Shown one piece after another: positions 36,373-50,300 of a stretch of DNA of 64,000 bases. Positions within the stretch are counted from its first letter, which is position 1. The number at the start of each line of letters is the position of its first letter. Source of the stretch: Cyanoderma ruficeps (taxonomy: Eukaryota > Chordata > Aves > Passeriformes > Timaliidae); NCBI GenBank assembly GCA_008694505.1, contig VZDJ01007755.1, positions 1,503,409-1,567,408 of the forward strand, read 5' to 3'. The position numbers and the translations under genes are program-made. The notes beneath the pieces were generated by a model. It had not been told where the DNA came from. It was given only the letters and a program-made list of their open reading frames with translations, and searched no databases.

Positions 36373-38402
36373 TATATTTATTGGAGAAATAAGATCCATT
36401 CATTTCTCCTGCCAAGAGAGTTATGGACCATCTGTCTTCATCCTTTATACAGCCCATTCAGAGAATATCCTTAGGTTAATCTATCCTATTTAGGTGGGAT
36501 ATACATTCCTTTAAAACGTCTGCTACCAACATCAGCAGAAGAATGAGGGCAATAACAGTGCATATGTAGGCAGGGCTGATTAATGAAATTTGTATCTAGG
36601 ACTGAGGCAGACAAAAGACAACACTATAAGTGAGCAATAACTACCTTTCAAACTGTGAAAGTCACCTGTATCAGATTTCACTCCATTAAAGTTGGAAACT
36701 TAAATAGGGTGTACTAGGTATCCACTTCATCTAAATGACTGTGAAATAGCTAATGCAGGCATGAGTTCTGTAGAATACTCAATAACGTAATTACACTTTC
36801 AGAATTTACAGAACAAATGAACAAGGCACAGGTCTGAATAATTGAGCTTGCAGTTTCTGTCAAGCTGATGGAGCCTCACTGGGGCCAGAATCAGAATAGC
36901 AGGATTGGAAAAGCTGTATAATACCAGGACCCAATTACTTGACATGCATCGTTCTTAAAAGAAAACTGCAAGAATGTATCTGCCCCATTGTCATCAAACT
37001 GATTTTAATTAGGAAACACTGGTATTTCAGTCTGTCATAAGGGATTTATTTTATGCCTAAATGTTTACCAGCATACAAAAGATCCTAGGAAAGAGGTGGG
37101 TCAGTGAATAGCACCCCCCCTTGCACCATGTGGCATTGGTAAAACTCCATGCGTTTTATAGGCCTTGGATACAAAACTTTCCTGTTCAGAGTTGCCACCC
37201 AGTGTGTTTTATTGAAAACAAGCATCTATCTGTTTGTTCCAGCCATTCCTTCAAATGCTGCTAACACACAAGCCTGAACTTTCCCAGCTCTTTTAATAAA
37301 ATGTGCAATATAGCAAGCCTGGAATTTTAAGTGTTTTGTACATAGCATCTATAAGCATGAGTCTGTTCTTCGTGGAAAAAAAATTACAGCAGAATAAAGT
37401 AGTTTGGTTCCTTCTAATGTAAGACTCTAAAGCTTTTATTTGTTTGGAACTTTGTTGTATAATTAAAGCGGTGCATCATTCCACACACAATATGTTTTAA
37501 TTATTGCAATTGATTAGATTTCACAACTCATTAGGCAAAAAAATGCCAGGGGAAATCTTGGAAGAAGAAGAGCAACTATGAGAAAAAAGAAGAAGAAAAA
37601 AAGAACTCCCTATTCTGAGTCTACATAAAGAACGCTTGGCAGCTATTACTGTGCTGGTAAATTGTCATAGAATAGATGCAGATTGTATTAAGAGAAGCAC
37701 CGACTTTATAAGAAACAAACTGTAGCAAACTGCTAGGGTGGTTATGATGATACAGAGGAGTAAAGAAACCACCACTGACTGAATCTTTCCCAGCAGAATT
37801 TTGTGTTTATTACATAATATTTCTAAACTGTATTCTGGACTGAAATGCCTGGAAAGTTTGTGTACTCCCAATAATTAATCTATGACCACAGTCCTTGACA
37901 TAATATTTTTAACCTGCATGTCAGAATAAACTCTGTTAAATGACAGATTCTGGCAGGTTATGTCATCTAGCTATGGTACTACAAAAGCACATGAAAATCC
38001 AGATCCTCTTGATGTTTAAAAGTATTTCCTTTTAAATGGCATTTTTTTCTAAAAGAATGGACAGATTTAAATTTCTTTCATGTGGGCTGGATATGAGGCA
38101 TTTGAATCTGTTGATGCAATGAATAGTGAAACATTCCTTGAGTTAATGATGCAGTCTTAACAGCCTCTGCCAGATGCTGTTGTTTCTACTTTTTGGGGTG
38201 CAAGGACTGATAGCAATCTCCTAAAAATGTAGTTGTTTCCCAGTATTAAATTGCCACTGCCTTTTTTTCTTGTCCACCATCTTATTGCTTATCACTGCCA
38301 GAAGTGTGAGGAATTCTGCATAAAATGAGCATACAACTAAGGCAGAAAATAAAGGTGTACTGGAATAGTCTTCAAGTTGTTCCTTGCTATTCTGCAACAA
38401 CT

Positions 38403-38441
38403 AATATGATATGTGAAATGATATGATATGATATGATATGT
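38403..38441. repeat. (ATATG)n microsatellite
   Basis: Four perfect ATATG units at 38421-38440, preceded by imperfect copies. Confidence 0.85.
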
Positions 38442-41400
38442 GAAAAGGCTTCTGCTATAACAGATAGGCCAGTGTAATTTTTATGTACAGCAGAGAAAAA
38501 GTGTGCACCAGGTTCACACTAAAATATAGCTGAGGGGGATTTCAATTGAGCCTACTGATCAACCAATACAGTATGTTTGATTAATGTAGGTTTCAGTCTG
38601 GAATTGGATAAGACTGTATTAGCAATAGTGTTTCCTTAGTCTTTTTTTTTTTTTCCCCAAGGTGGGATCTGGGGTAGGATCTAGACCATTTAAATAATAG
38701 ACAGCAGTGTAGTCTCATACTTTTCAAATTTCTAGCCTCCACAGACACTGAAAATTATCAGACTGTCATATATTCTTCTCTTTCTGCATTTAAATGTATG
38801 ATATTGTCTTCACATAAAGCTCCCTGGCAGTATCCCTGACTCTGCCTTTAGAAAATCTCAGAAAAAATTGCTGTTGTTCAGCTTTTGAAAGATTTCTGGA
38901 GAACTGTATCAACTTTCTTGGGCACTTAGCTATATATTCTTGGAAGCATCTGCTCTTGGGAAAGAGATGATCTAGATTTAAGAAGATAGGTGTCTGGAAT
39001 TGGCCTAGGTTCTTCAGATCAACTTGAGAGCTACCAAGTGTTGTAGCCTGCAGGTCAAGCTGGATCTTGCATGGAAACGTCCTTAGCTTGTAGCGCTGAG
39101 CTACCAGCTCTGACCAGACAATCCACAGACTCACAGCCACACTGACAGGAGCAGAAGGTCAGATAATGGATGTTTTCATTTTGCTGAGGGAGTAAGCCCA
39201 TGAAAGTGGAAGACATATTGGTAGGCTTGATGAGAAGTTTATAGAAATTAGTTTAATTCAGCAGCATCCTTTACTGTCAGCTGTCTTCAGATTGTGATAT
39301 TGAGTTTGGAACTGAATGGTCAAAAAGTCTTGCTCAGTAAGAATGCTATCATGTACATCTGTCTAAATCTCTGCGCATTCTGTTCTTGACATCTGGGACT
39401 ATCCAAATGAGATGCACATTGGAGAAGCAAAGACAGCACTACAAATTGAGTCACTGTGAAACTATAACTATTACCATATGAGGAATTTTAAGATTAGTCA
39501 GGACATCAGTCTGTAGGCACTTAGGAGAAGGGGCCACTAAAATACTCTTCTGTGATGCAAAGGACAAGAAGAAGGTCATGATACAACATCTCACTGCCTG
39601 GTTGCTCCATTTTCTCCCTCCATTGTATCCCTGGGACTTCCCAGTTACAAGCATCACCTCTTGCTTCTGATCCAAAATTTTATATCATGCTGCTTTGCCG
39701 AGGGGACTGTACTCAGCTCACACCTGTAATTCTGCATTCCCAACATGTGTCAGTGTGCAGTGGATCACAACAGACTAAAAATTACTTTGAATCTAAGGTT
39801 TCAACAGTCCACACTGAAAAAGTTTAATAAAAGGCAAAACATTTTGCTACAATCCTTTACTGGCCAATGATCTTTTTTAACATAAGGTTCTTGGCCATGG
39901 GTCATGAAAAAGGAGACAAATAGAAACAAATGTGGCTTGGATTTACTCCAAACTAGAACACAATGGAGCTATGGCAAGCCTTAAGCATGCCAAATCTAAC
40001 CAATCTCAATAGTCCTGCAACACTGAGAATTATCTAAGAATAGAGTTATATGTTTGCAAATGCTCCTTGTTTTAAGTGATGGAAAAATTAATTTCCAGTT
40101 CCTAAAAGTTTAATTTCTGGAAAATAAGAGAGGGGAATAATTTAACAGAACAACATAAATTTAGTGCACTCTATCACTGTTGCCCTTTCAGGAACACATC
40201 TGATAATTCTGACAGCGTGTGTGATCACTGAACAGCTTCTCTCTGCTGCTCTCGATCTCCTTCCTTGATGACATTATTTAGGATGCTTTCATTTTCCCCT
40301 TTTTCCTAGATTAGTATTATTATTAATATTTTTAAGGACTTGGTTTGAAGGTTCTTCATTGCTATTTCAGGGATATTCATTAAACCTCACATTAACCACA
40401 TACATGAAGGTTAAGCTCTCAGTGCTGTATTTATCTGGTGTCTAAGTGATACACAGTCTTTTCTTTTGGTCTCTTTGCACTAGGATGACTCTCATTTAAA
40501 AAACTTGGTTTAGAAATACTAATTTAGAAGGTTGTCACTAAAGATTTCATGACTAGCTCCATAAACATTGTATATTTAGATATGAGAATTATCTACTAGT
40601 TCATCAATAGATGAAAAAGCTCTGTCTCCAGTTCAGCTTGACAGACAAGTTCCTATGAAGACAGTGAACTCCAGTGCTCCTAGCTGTTTATTCATGGTTC
40701 TGTGAAGTTCAGTGTTGACTTTACCTAAGGAGTGGCACTTGTCCAGGGATATGCTGTCCTATCAAATTCACCCAGACTGGGAACCAACATGTGGGACCAC
40801 CTTTGTTTCTGTAATGTGGTGTCCTTCAAGTCTTTGTCTGAGGAGGTTTAAGGCAGGTAGGAGTTTGCTGCCTGCCAATGCCAGACCAGTGATGATGACA
40901 TTGGCAGGATCATAATCATGGTAATTCTAGTGGAAGGTGTGATAACAGACAGTTAAACCTCACATTTTGCCACTAGGTAAGTCAAACTTCTCCAAGCACA
41001 GCTGTAGTCAAGCAAGGTATTTTGAATCTGGCTAAGACAGGACTACTTGACTGGAGAAACTGCTTCTGTCTTGGCAAAAATCTTCACTTCAGAAGTTCAG
41101 TCATAAAGCCATTCTATGTATCTAATATACTTTCTGCTTGAGAGCACTGTATAAATTCCATTTTTTTCACAAAGCCTTTCCACCACTTTGTGCTGACTGC
41201 TGACCTTCCCATAGATGAATATTTGCTTTAGAATACCTAGTATCTCAGAGGGAATAAACCTGCCTAAGAAAGGATATTTTGTTATTTGAGATTAGCAAGC
41301 ATCCTTCTGGATTAAAGTAACAGCAATAAAATGCATCTCTTCTGCATTCCGTGTCAGGTAGATGACTGTTTGTTGTATTTATGCTATTAGGATAACAGTA

Positions 41401-42879
41401 ATAGAATACACCCCTCCTGCATTCTGGGGTGAGCTAACTGCATTTACTTAATGACTTGATTATTGCTTTAGGGAAGGGTGGCCTTGGGGTTTGTACCACC
41501 AAGATTTTCAGCCTAAGAATTTAGTTTGGGTCTGAGAATTTGATTATGGCTGAGTATTGAGGTGGCTTTTGCATGAAGCAACTCAGTGGGTAATATGGCA
41601 AATGGGAACCCTGGGAATGGACTGAGACTCTGTGAATCAACACAGGAACCACTCAAGTCTCTTAGAACACTAGGGGGAAATTAGAATACATAGTAGAAAA
41701 CTAAGTACAACACTGCAAACATTTGCAGGATGTATCTCCTAATATTGCAACAAAAAAAGCGATGTTAGAAACCAGAGAAATTGCAATATGCAAAAGTAAT
41801 AGGCAATGGATTGCAAAATGGGACTATCAGCTTGATCTTTAGCACAGCCCTGACTAAATCTGCTGTGATTCATTATAGGCAAAAGCTGAGGCTAATACTG
41901 AGGCATCTGTTGGACTGGCAAAGATGAGAGACCTTAAGTAGTCACAGATGAAGACTATCTTCGTAGTTTGGGAAGAGACATATGCATTCAATTTAGCATC
42001 AGTGAAGACAACCTTGAATCCTGAATCAGCATATGCTAATAAGAATTATTTTTTTTAGCGTATTAAGATCCATATCAGGTCAGCTCTAATATTTTTTGCT
42101 GTTGTTCAACAGCAAGAAGCTATTTCAGCTGGTGACATGAAATCAACTATTTAATGATATATCATCATAAAATATAAAATATCATATTGCTATAATAAAT
42201 AACAAGCTGTCCCCTAGGTATTAATGTAGAAGAAATGGCAGATCCAGAGTAAATGCAGGTGAATTGTTTTGGTTTTTTTCACTATGAAATGGGATAAGTC
42301 CTCACTTTTCACCATGAGAGTGGATGTGACTGTCATATATTGGTAGAAATGGAGATAGTACTTGCTTGAAATTACAGTGTGGCTAGTTTAATCAATTAAA
42401 TAATTTAATGTACGGTAGATTACAGTGAAAATAAAAAGCTTATCTAGCTAATACTTTCTTTGTTTGATAACAATGTGAGAGTTTTAACTGCCTTACAGAT
42501 GATCACAGAAATTAACTTAAAGAATCATCTTAAAGGCTTTATTTATATATAGCATTTTGGCCTCCTAAGTATTATTTCCAAATGTAACAATTTGCTTATG
42601 TGTGCAAGAAAACTCACCTACATTTATCAAAAATGAATGTCTTTATTAAAGTTCCTGCCTGCCCTCGTTCAGAAGTTTTCTAAACCTTTGACATAATTCT
42701 TACATTTAGGTTGTATTTTGTACTAGCTGTCTAATTTTTGGGTAGTGAAAGCTGGGTGTTATTACTCAGATGAATGTACTAGACTCTTCAAAATTTGCAT
42801 GGAAGTCATGACAAGGAGCTTGCAGTTTCCCATCCTTTTGCATAGCAAACCATATGCAAGATCTGTTCTGTGCTACTTC

Positions 42880-43150
42880 ACGCGCGAAAACATTGGCTTC
42901 GTTACAGGAATTTCATTAAAGAAAACCCAAACAAACAAAAAGCGAAGGAACCCCGCAGCAAAACGGCCCAGCCTCCAGACCCGAACAGAGAGGTGGTCTC
43001 CAGCAGGAGCCGGGCTGGCTGTCGGAGGCCGAGGGAGCGGAGCAGGGAGCGGGGCGGGATCGGGCGGTGGCACCCGGGAGCTGTCCCCGGCCCGGTGCTG
43101 AACGCGGGGCGGCGGCAGATGTGCTGCGCCCACATCCGCTGTAAACCTCT
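42880..43150. promoter_or_regulatory. Isolated CpG island inside the KCNB2 intron
   Basis: About 25 CpG dinucleotides in roughly 260 bp, strongly GC-rich between 42950 and 43140, in a background where CpG is rare. Contains a GC-box (GGGGCGGG, 43051-43058) and several CGGGCGG-type motifs. An octamer-like ATGCAAAT lies just to the right at about 43181. It sits about 7.2 kb upstream, in KCNB2 orientation, of the exon ending at 35717. It could be an alternative KCNB2 promoter, a noncoding-RNA promoter or an orphan island. No coding homology was recognised on either strand. Confidence 0.6.
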
Positions 43151-46100
43151 TTTATTCTGTCACGTTACATACATGAGGGTATGCAAATTACGCAGCCTAA
43201 AAAGATAAGTCTGGGAAAATAAAGACAGCTCTGGTATAATATTTGTTTTCTTGGAAAAAATGGCATTGAAGGAGGCAGGAATCTCAGCAGAGGGGAGATA
43301 TCTCTTTTTACTTCTTGCCATTGAGTAAGTTATTGCTAACACCCAGCAAATGACGGTGGAGATAAACAAGCAGGAAAAATGGAAAGTAAAACCTCAATTG
43401 TTTACCCTTAAGGAGTTTTAGCATAGACTGTTGAATGGATTTAATGGGGGAAATCAGCATACTTCATGTACAGATTTATTCTGACACTGCCTATTTTGAT
43501 ATTAACATTCAACTGAAAGCTGGAAGCTGGGTGTATCTGATTTTTAAAATCTGGAAACTGAGAATGAAATTTCTTGGTTCTCACTGTTTCTATTTGCCAT
43601 TTTAATGGAATTTGCTTACCCTTGGGTTACTAGCCAGGACTGTACACTTGAATCTAATTTGCTGACAAACTTATTAAGGTTTTTGTTTAAACTATTCTCA
43701 TTTTATCATCTTTTTACCATTGAATAGGACTGTTCTTTAGTCATATAATACGATGAGTAGGTATGGTCTTCCTGAAGGTAGATACTATCTATCAGACATA
43801 TTTGAAATTATGACAGGCCCCAAATTCTTTATTCACACTTTAAAAATATTTTTTCTATCTTGGATTAGTGTAAATTTCTGTATAAAATTCAGAACAAAGG
43901 CTCTATATAAAATACCTATATTAATCCATGATTTTATTTAAAGGTTATGCCAGTATTTCCCAAACTTGCAGAATTAGAGAAATTGTTAGGGAAAGGAATC
44001 CAGCCTGTTGTCTTTTCTGCAATGAAGTAGTTAAAGGTCTGCACATCTTAAGTGCAATTTCCTTATGTTAGATGTCACTCCAGGATTACTTTTGAAACTT
44101 CATCTGTAATACTGCAGTTTCAAACCTTTACTAAAGTGTGATGTATGCTGTAACATATACAAAGAGTACCAATGCTCTTCAATAAATATGTAAATGTCCT
44201 CATATCCCTTTTGAGAAGGTCAAATTGTAATTGAAGGCAGATCTGATTCACAAAATATATTATCCATTATTAAAATACTATTAAAAGGTACTGCTCATGC
44301 TGCTGTGGGCTCAGACTAACAGGATAGTATATGAGAAAATGCCTGTAAATTGCAGGAACATTTCAGCTTAGGGCTGTAATTCAGACTGCTTTTGGCACAA
44401 ATACCTCAGGCAGGTGCTGAACAGGGTGTTCAAGGGACGTCTGCTTTATCCCAAATTGTGACTTGGACAGAAGAAGGGCTGAATATTCCCTGCTCTACAA
44501 AACATTGTTTTTGTTCTGTCACAAATAAATGTCTATTATGCTTATGTTCTATTAAAATTAGGGTCTATCATTGTTACAGGGTCTGTTTTTTTTCTCAGGA
44601 AATCAAAAGGAGGTTTACTGTTGCCTAAACCAGAAAGCACCAGTAGAGTTTGAATATTTTAATCAGCTGTACTGGGAAACAAAGGAGGGCATTTCTGACA
44701 GGGCTTAGCCTAATGCTCTGCATTAATTTTGATATTTTTCCTATTTTGTATTTTAACCAGTAGATGTCTCTGTTTTATCATGCAGTTGTTGATAAGGACA
44801 CAGTATTCCTGTTGTCACAACACATATTTAGTAAGAGAACCATTTGTTTCCCGTGGAATGAATACACGTGAATGCAAAAACACTGACTTAATGCTCTCAG
44901 CATACCCTGACCAACCTAAGCCCCCAGAAGCTTTGGTGAGAGCTCTGGCTGCTAAGCAATTTTGAAAATCATCTTTATGGAAATGTCCCATAGGATTTTA
45001 AGAGGACAAAAGGGGAATTGGTGGGATTCTATGGATATTCATCTAAAAAATGTAATAAATTTAGTACATCTTTTTTTATCCCATGGGAAGGCTCTCAGAA
45101 GCAGCTTACAGAATAGTATGGAGTACTTGATTTCTACACAATGCCTCAGGAAATTCCATGTTGTGATAGATGAATTATCTCCTCTGCTTCACAAATGTGT
45201 AAGATGATATTATTTTTGCATCTATAGGGATCAAGGGTAATAATGTAGCTCATTTGAAACTCTTACACCTAACTGAAAATATCATTGTGATGCAATTTTA
45301 TTCAGACTTCTGTATATTCCAAATTTGAAAAAAAATTATACAATATATACAGTTTTTCTAAAATCTCTACAGGAGAGATCAGCAATTTAAAATTTATATT
45401 CAAATTCTATTATTTTAAATATATGAAAAATGAAGATACATTATTTAAGAACTTAAAATTTTTGATTTTTAGTAATTGTCTAAGAATGTGATATGTTTCT
45501 ATCAGTTGTTTCCTGGCCTTGTTCTCGTTCTCCTAAGGCAGTAGTCCACACATTTAAAAATTTAGGAGCTAGTTTTTTGGTCTCTGTTTTCCTGGGTATC
45601 TTTATATTTGATGTCCTGGATTAGGTCACCAGAGAAAAAAAAACCCAAAAAAACCCCCAAAAAACCTAGACTGGATCTACACTGAGCCCTGAACTGCATC
45701 AGAATTTTTGTTTGTGGGTTGCTTTTAGAAATCCCTGCAGAAACTGTTAGAATCAGTGGTTGTGCCACATACTTATTAAATTAAAAAAAGCATATAATCT
45801 TAAAGAAGAAAAATGTCACCTCTTTTAGATGGCAGCTGTTCCCACATGAACAAGCAGTATGTTGGGGCCTTTTTTTCCCTTTAAAACCGAAGTCAATGTT
45901 CGAAACAGGACTTCTCCAGCGGGAGGGACATTGTCCTCAAGGACAAATACATGTCCCAGACTACCCCTGTGTGTTCGCACTTCCACCCGCTGTGGCTGTT
46001 TCTCCCACTGTCAAGTGGAACCAGAGGTGAGCTATTTCTTAGCCCACATTTATGCTCCCAATGCACTGTGATGAAAGGCATAGATGGCCAGTCTGAGTCA

Positions 46101-47300
46101 TCAGTCCTGTGTCACTGGTTCCACCAGGCTGGCCATTTCTGGGAGCCAAGCAGAGCACTAAGTAGAAGAAACACCAGGCCTTACCCTGAAATGGCTTGTT
46201 ATTAAATACAGCTTTTCCCAAATATCTGAACAAGGAGGAGTTGATTGTAGAAGGGAACATGAGTGTTAACTAGTTTCAAAAGAAGGACCAAATTATCTGT
46301 CAAATCTTCCTGGTTGTCAAACTGATGGCAAGCCAGAGAAACCCCACAGGTTTCCATGACTTCAGCTACACAGTAGAGTTTCTACAGCTCAATCAGGGTT
46401 AAGACAAGAAATAAACCTGGAAATAAATTTGTCAGGTATGAACAGCTATAATGCAGCTATCTGCAGCAAGGCTACGGACAATAAAATTCATCTTCAAAGA
46501 ACCCTTGAACATGGAACAAATACATTATACTCTGGCTATGCTTCAGGAAGTATCTTTCATAGCTGACAATTTCAAAATACATACTTCTTTTTCTTTTAAC
46601 TGCCAGCATCTGGAAATTTATGATAAAGACTTGGAACAGAGTCTTTGGGGTATTTACAATTGCTTTTATCTACACACTGATTACATATATTTCTACTTCT
46701 GAAAGCCACATAAAACCCCCACACCCACCTCCAACAACTCAAAAATCTGCTGGAAGGGTAATGCGATTCTTTATTTTGCATGATCTTTATGATAAGGGAT
46801 AGAACTGCATGAGTAATTAAGGAAGAAAAAGATTTGTGTTATTACTAAGTCAGAAGTGCTAATCAAAACAAAGTAAATACTTTTGAAAAATCTCTTACTG
46901 TGGAATATATATGACAAAACCATATGGCTTTTAGTCATTACGACAATGGCAGTACTGGAAGAAAACAGTATAATTCAGGTACCACCTGGAATAAACTGGA
47001 ACCACTCTGTACAGGGACTATATGTAATATTACTATATACTGTTATATATGTTTTCTCTGAGATGTAAACATACAGGTATGTAATTTCAAAAGCATTATT
47101 AATTATTGATCTTGCAGATTAGAATTACTGCTGCTTTATTCTGGGTCCTTTATCTCCAATTATTTTTCTGCAAGCTGTATAATTAGAAACACATTTTTAT
47201 GGGAAAATACCTGGCTTACTACACCTAGGAGCTCACTGACAGGGAAGTATTTTGCTGCTATTAATAGAAAGAAACACAGTAACGACACCACTGCTGAGGG

Positions 47301-47341
47301 TTTTTTTTTTTTTTTTTTTNGTTTTTTTTTTTTTTTTTTTT
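47301..47341. repeat. Poly-T homopolymer with an ambiguous base
   Basis: 19 T, one N (47320), one G, then 20 T. The N is an unresolved base or one-base gap placed by the assembler in a homopolymer, so the true length is uncertain. Confidence 0.95.
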
Positions 47342-50300
47342 CAAAATGATTTATCTTAGTAGTCATGGAAGCACATGCTCCTATCATTGTCCCATGCTCC
47401 TTTGAAGGCTAGGAAGTGGGACAGAGGTGATTTGTTGCCTTCAGTACAATCCATTTGACATTTTAACTGTTAATATTAGCCTGAAAGGAAATAACTGGCA
47501 ATACTGCTATTGCTGTCATATAAGATGGGGAAATGGATGTGATGTGGAAATTAAGGAGTCAAAGCACCGGAATGTTTGAGGTGCTTTGCAAAATTAGGGA
47601 TCTTGATTACTGAACTGAATTTTCAGCATCTAAGAAAACACTCTTCTTCTTTGAGGTCCCATTTATATTACAGAATGATATCCTTTTGAAATATTTTCAT
47701 TAAGACAGAAAATGAGAACCTAGTATGACACAAAATAGGATTTAGAAATAAGGGACTATATTAACTCACAATGATTGAAAGAAATATACCATCCTCCATC
47801 AGCCCTAACATCACCATTTATGAATACATTTCTGCTCAAATAATTAGCTCCCTGCTTCATTTCCATATCCTGGTCCCTTCTGGGTTCCATCTGGAGGCAC
47901 ATGATCACCTCTGTGTGAGATGAGATCAATATCCTTGATAATATACTCCAGGAGAACAGTGAAGTCTAAAAGCAGGAACAAAGATGTTTTGACCAGATGT
48001 ACTCATGACCTCCATTTCTGCGAAAGCGCCCCTCCTGACATTACTGGAGTGAGAGGGACTTTTGAGTAACCTGTCTATGTGCTTGGACTGAGCCAGAAGA
48101 GATATTTTCATCACTATCACCAGCAGGCTTTCAAGTGTACCTTTTATAGCCACAATCTGACAGTGAATCTGATTTACACAAGAAAACACTCACATAGAAC
48201 TGTGTGACGTTACTGTACATATCTAATGCTTCTGTTGGGGGAAGCCTGCTATATGTAACTCAACAAGATAAACAGACATTTCTATGGATTTTTATCTGCA
48301 GGAGGCTTGTTTCATAGCAGCATGACTTGGGTAAGAGATTCCCCTAAAGGCATGTGAAATTGTAAAGGAGGGATAGTTTCCAAATCTCTCGCGGTGGAAA
48401 TCAGAGCCAAACAGCAAAATGGTGCCAGTTAAAAAAGTGAGGAACAGATGTACTTTCATTGTCTGATCCTTCCACTTACAGTTAGTCTTTTGATATGATG
48501 AACACCATTACCAACATCAAAACATGCAAACAAAGTTGCATTGACAATGTCAAACATCAGCAGTGTTAGTAGGGTCACTAGTTTCCCATCGATTCTGGAA
48601 GCTGGGATAAAAAGGGCTTATGATTTTTATCTTTGCATCAAAGAAGAATGTGTTTCCTCTGAAACACCCTGTCAAAAGGAAAAGATGCAGTCCCTTCTTC
48701 ATTACAAAGCATTGGATTTTTATTAAAATTCATTAGTGTTTAACTTTGTAGCTGGAAAGAAAAGCAATATTTATTTTGGAATTGCCAATTGCTTTTGATT
48801 TTGACAAATGACTTAAATTATTTGCTTATCAGATTTACTTTAGGAATGAATTGCATATTTTTTTCCAGAGGGTGTTACAATTCCTAAAGAGTTTCATCAA
48901 TTTTCCATTAATGTGCCAGTCAGTCCTAAGCAATAATTACTAAAGCAGAGGCATCATATTAACCTCTTGATACCAGAAGTTGGAATTAGAATATTAGCAC
49001 ATAAGCAACATAAACATTGGCCCATTGGTGGCACGGGATTAAACTGCAGCATGCTGTGTCTGCTGTGAATGAATTCACTATACCTGGCCTAGCATATTTT
49101 CTGCAGTGCACAAATCCTTATCAAATGCACAGAACTCACTTGGAATATCCTCACAACTTCAGGAGTCAAACCCCCATGTGAAGCAGAAGTCAGGAATTAA
49201 AATCCTGCCTTGGTCTGATGTATCTCAAAGCAGCTCACATGAATGAGCCTTTTGCTTTTCTCATGTTTTTGTTTCCTGCACTCTATGCAATTATTGGGGG
49301 CTTTTGCAGGGAATATGCTTGTGCATACTATGAGCAAACATTTTCGATCAGTAATTTATACATCTGATTGCCACAGTAATCCTAGATGTGAGAACCCCGT
49401 TGCTTCATACTAAAATACTAAAAAATTGACATGGTAGAATTATAGCAGCAGCAGTATAATTTTAAACACAAATTTAGTGACTGAATGATTTTTTTTTTTT
49501 CAGTGAGAAACAATTATCATTAATTTCTTCTTCCACTAATATTTATCACATCACAGCAAAAGAAAAGAAGCATCAAACATATAGGCACAGATACTTTATA
49601 TAAGAATTTCTAGTATTTATTAAGCATATCAAAAGCTTTACAGGAATAAAGTTATGAAAGGAATTTGTTGTTCTGGATTATTATTGCCTTGAGCTTTGAT
49701 GACCTGTGAGTTATCAAAACTTGCAGGTAGGCCCTGAAATTTAAAGCCAGGTGGCCTTTCTGGATATAAGCTGTTTAATTTTCTAGAGAAATGGCAAAGA
49801 GTTCCTGGGGAAGACTGTGAAATATCGTACCTATGGCCTCACATTGCTTAGCTATAAATTTCCTGTTGTATAAAACTTAAACATAAAAACTACTGTACAG
49901 TAGCTGCCAGCTTTACATTGGTCTTATGAGGATCAATTAATTTCGTCTGGCATTTGATAAACTTTCAGAGATCAGTTCCCATTTAAATCACAGCATCTTC
50001 CTGGCTCTCTTTCTTATGTAGGAATGCAAGGTGGGGTTGGTTATTGTTGGTCATGTACAGCCACACAGGCACTCAGGATTTGCTGGCCATAGTCTAAGGT
50101 CCTGCATAGATATTATCAGTTCTTAAATGATTCTGGAAATGATGCCCCACTGGACCAATAGTCAGCACTAACCACAGATGTGCTGCCTCTCCAAAGTGCC
50201 CATTTGCATGACATGACCTTGGGGCCTTGGATAACTTGTTTTCCTTATAATTGGTCATTTACTACTGTTTACATTTCATTGCTGGAAGAATGCAGTTCCC

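Larger units (their letters stand above)
35718..42879 (-). other. KCNB2 intron, part 1
   Basis: AT-rich intronic sequence upstream of the S1-to-end exon. Contains a CT-rich tract (36330-36372) and an ATATG microsatellite (38403-38441). Open frames such as 38790-39140 (minus, 116 codons) show no recognisable homology. Confidence 0.75.

Noticed and set aside
38790..39140. Minus-strand open frame of 116 codons
   Set aside because: No recognisable motif and no flanking gene structure; on the KCNB2 strand but with no plausible link to channel coding sequence.
42745..43208. Open frames of 112-118 codons through the CpG island
   Set aside because: Long frames in several phases on both strands are expected from GC-rich sequence with few stops. 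The peptides are Arg/Pro/Gly-rich without homology.
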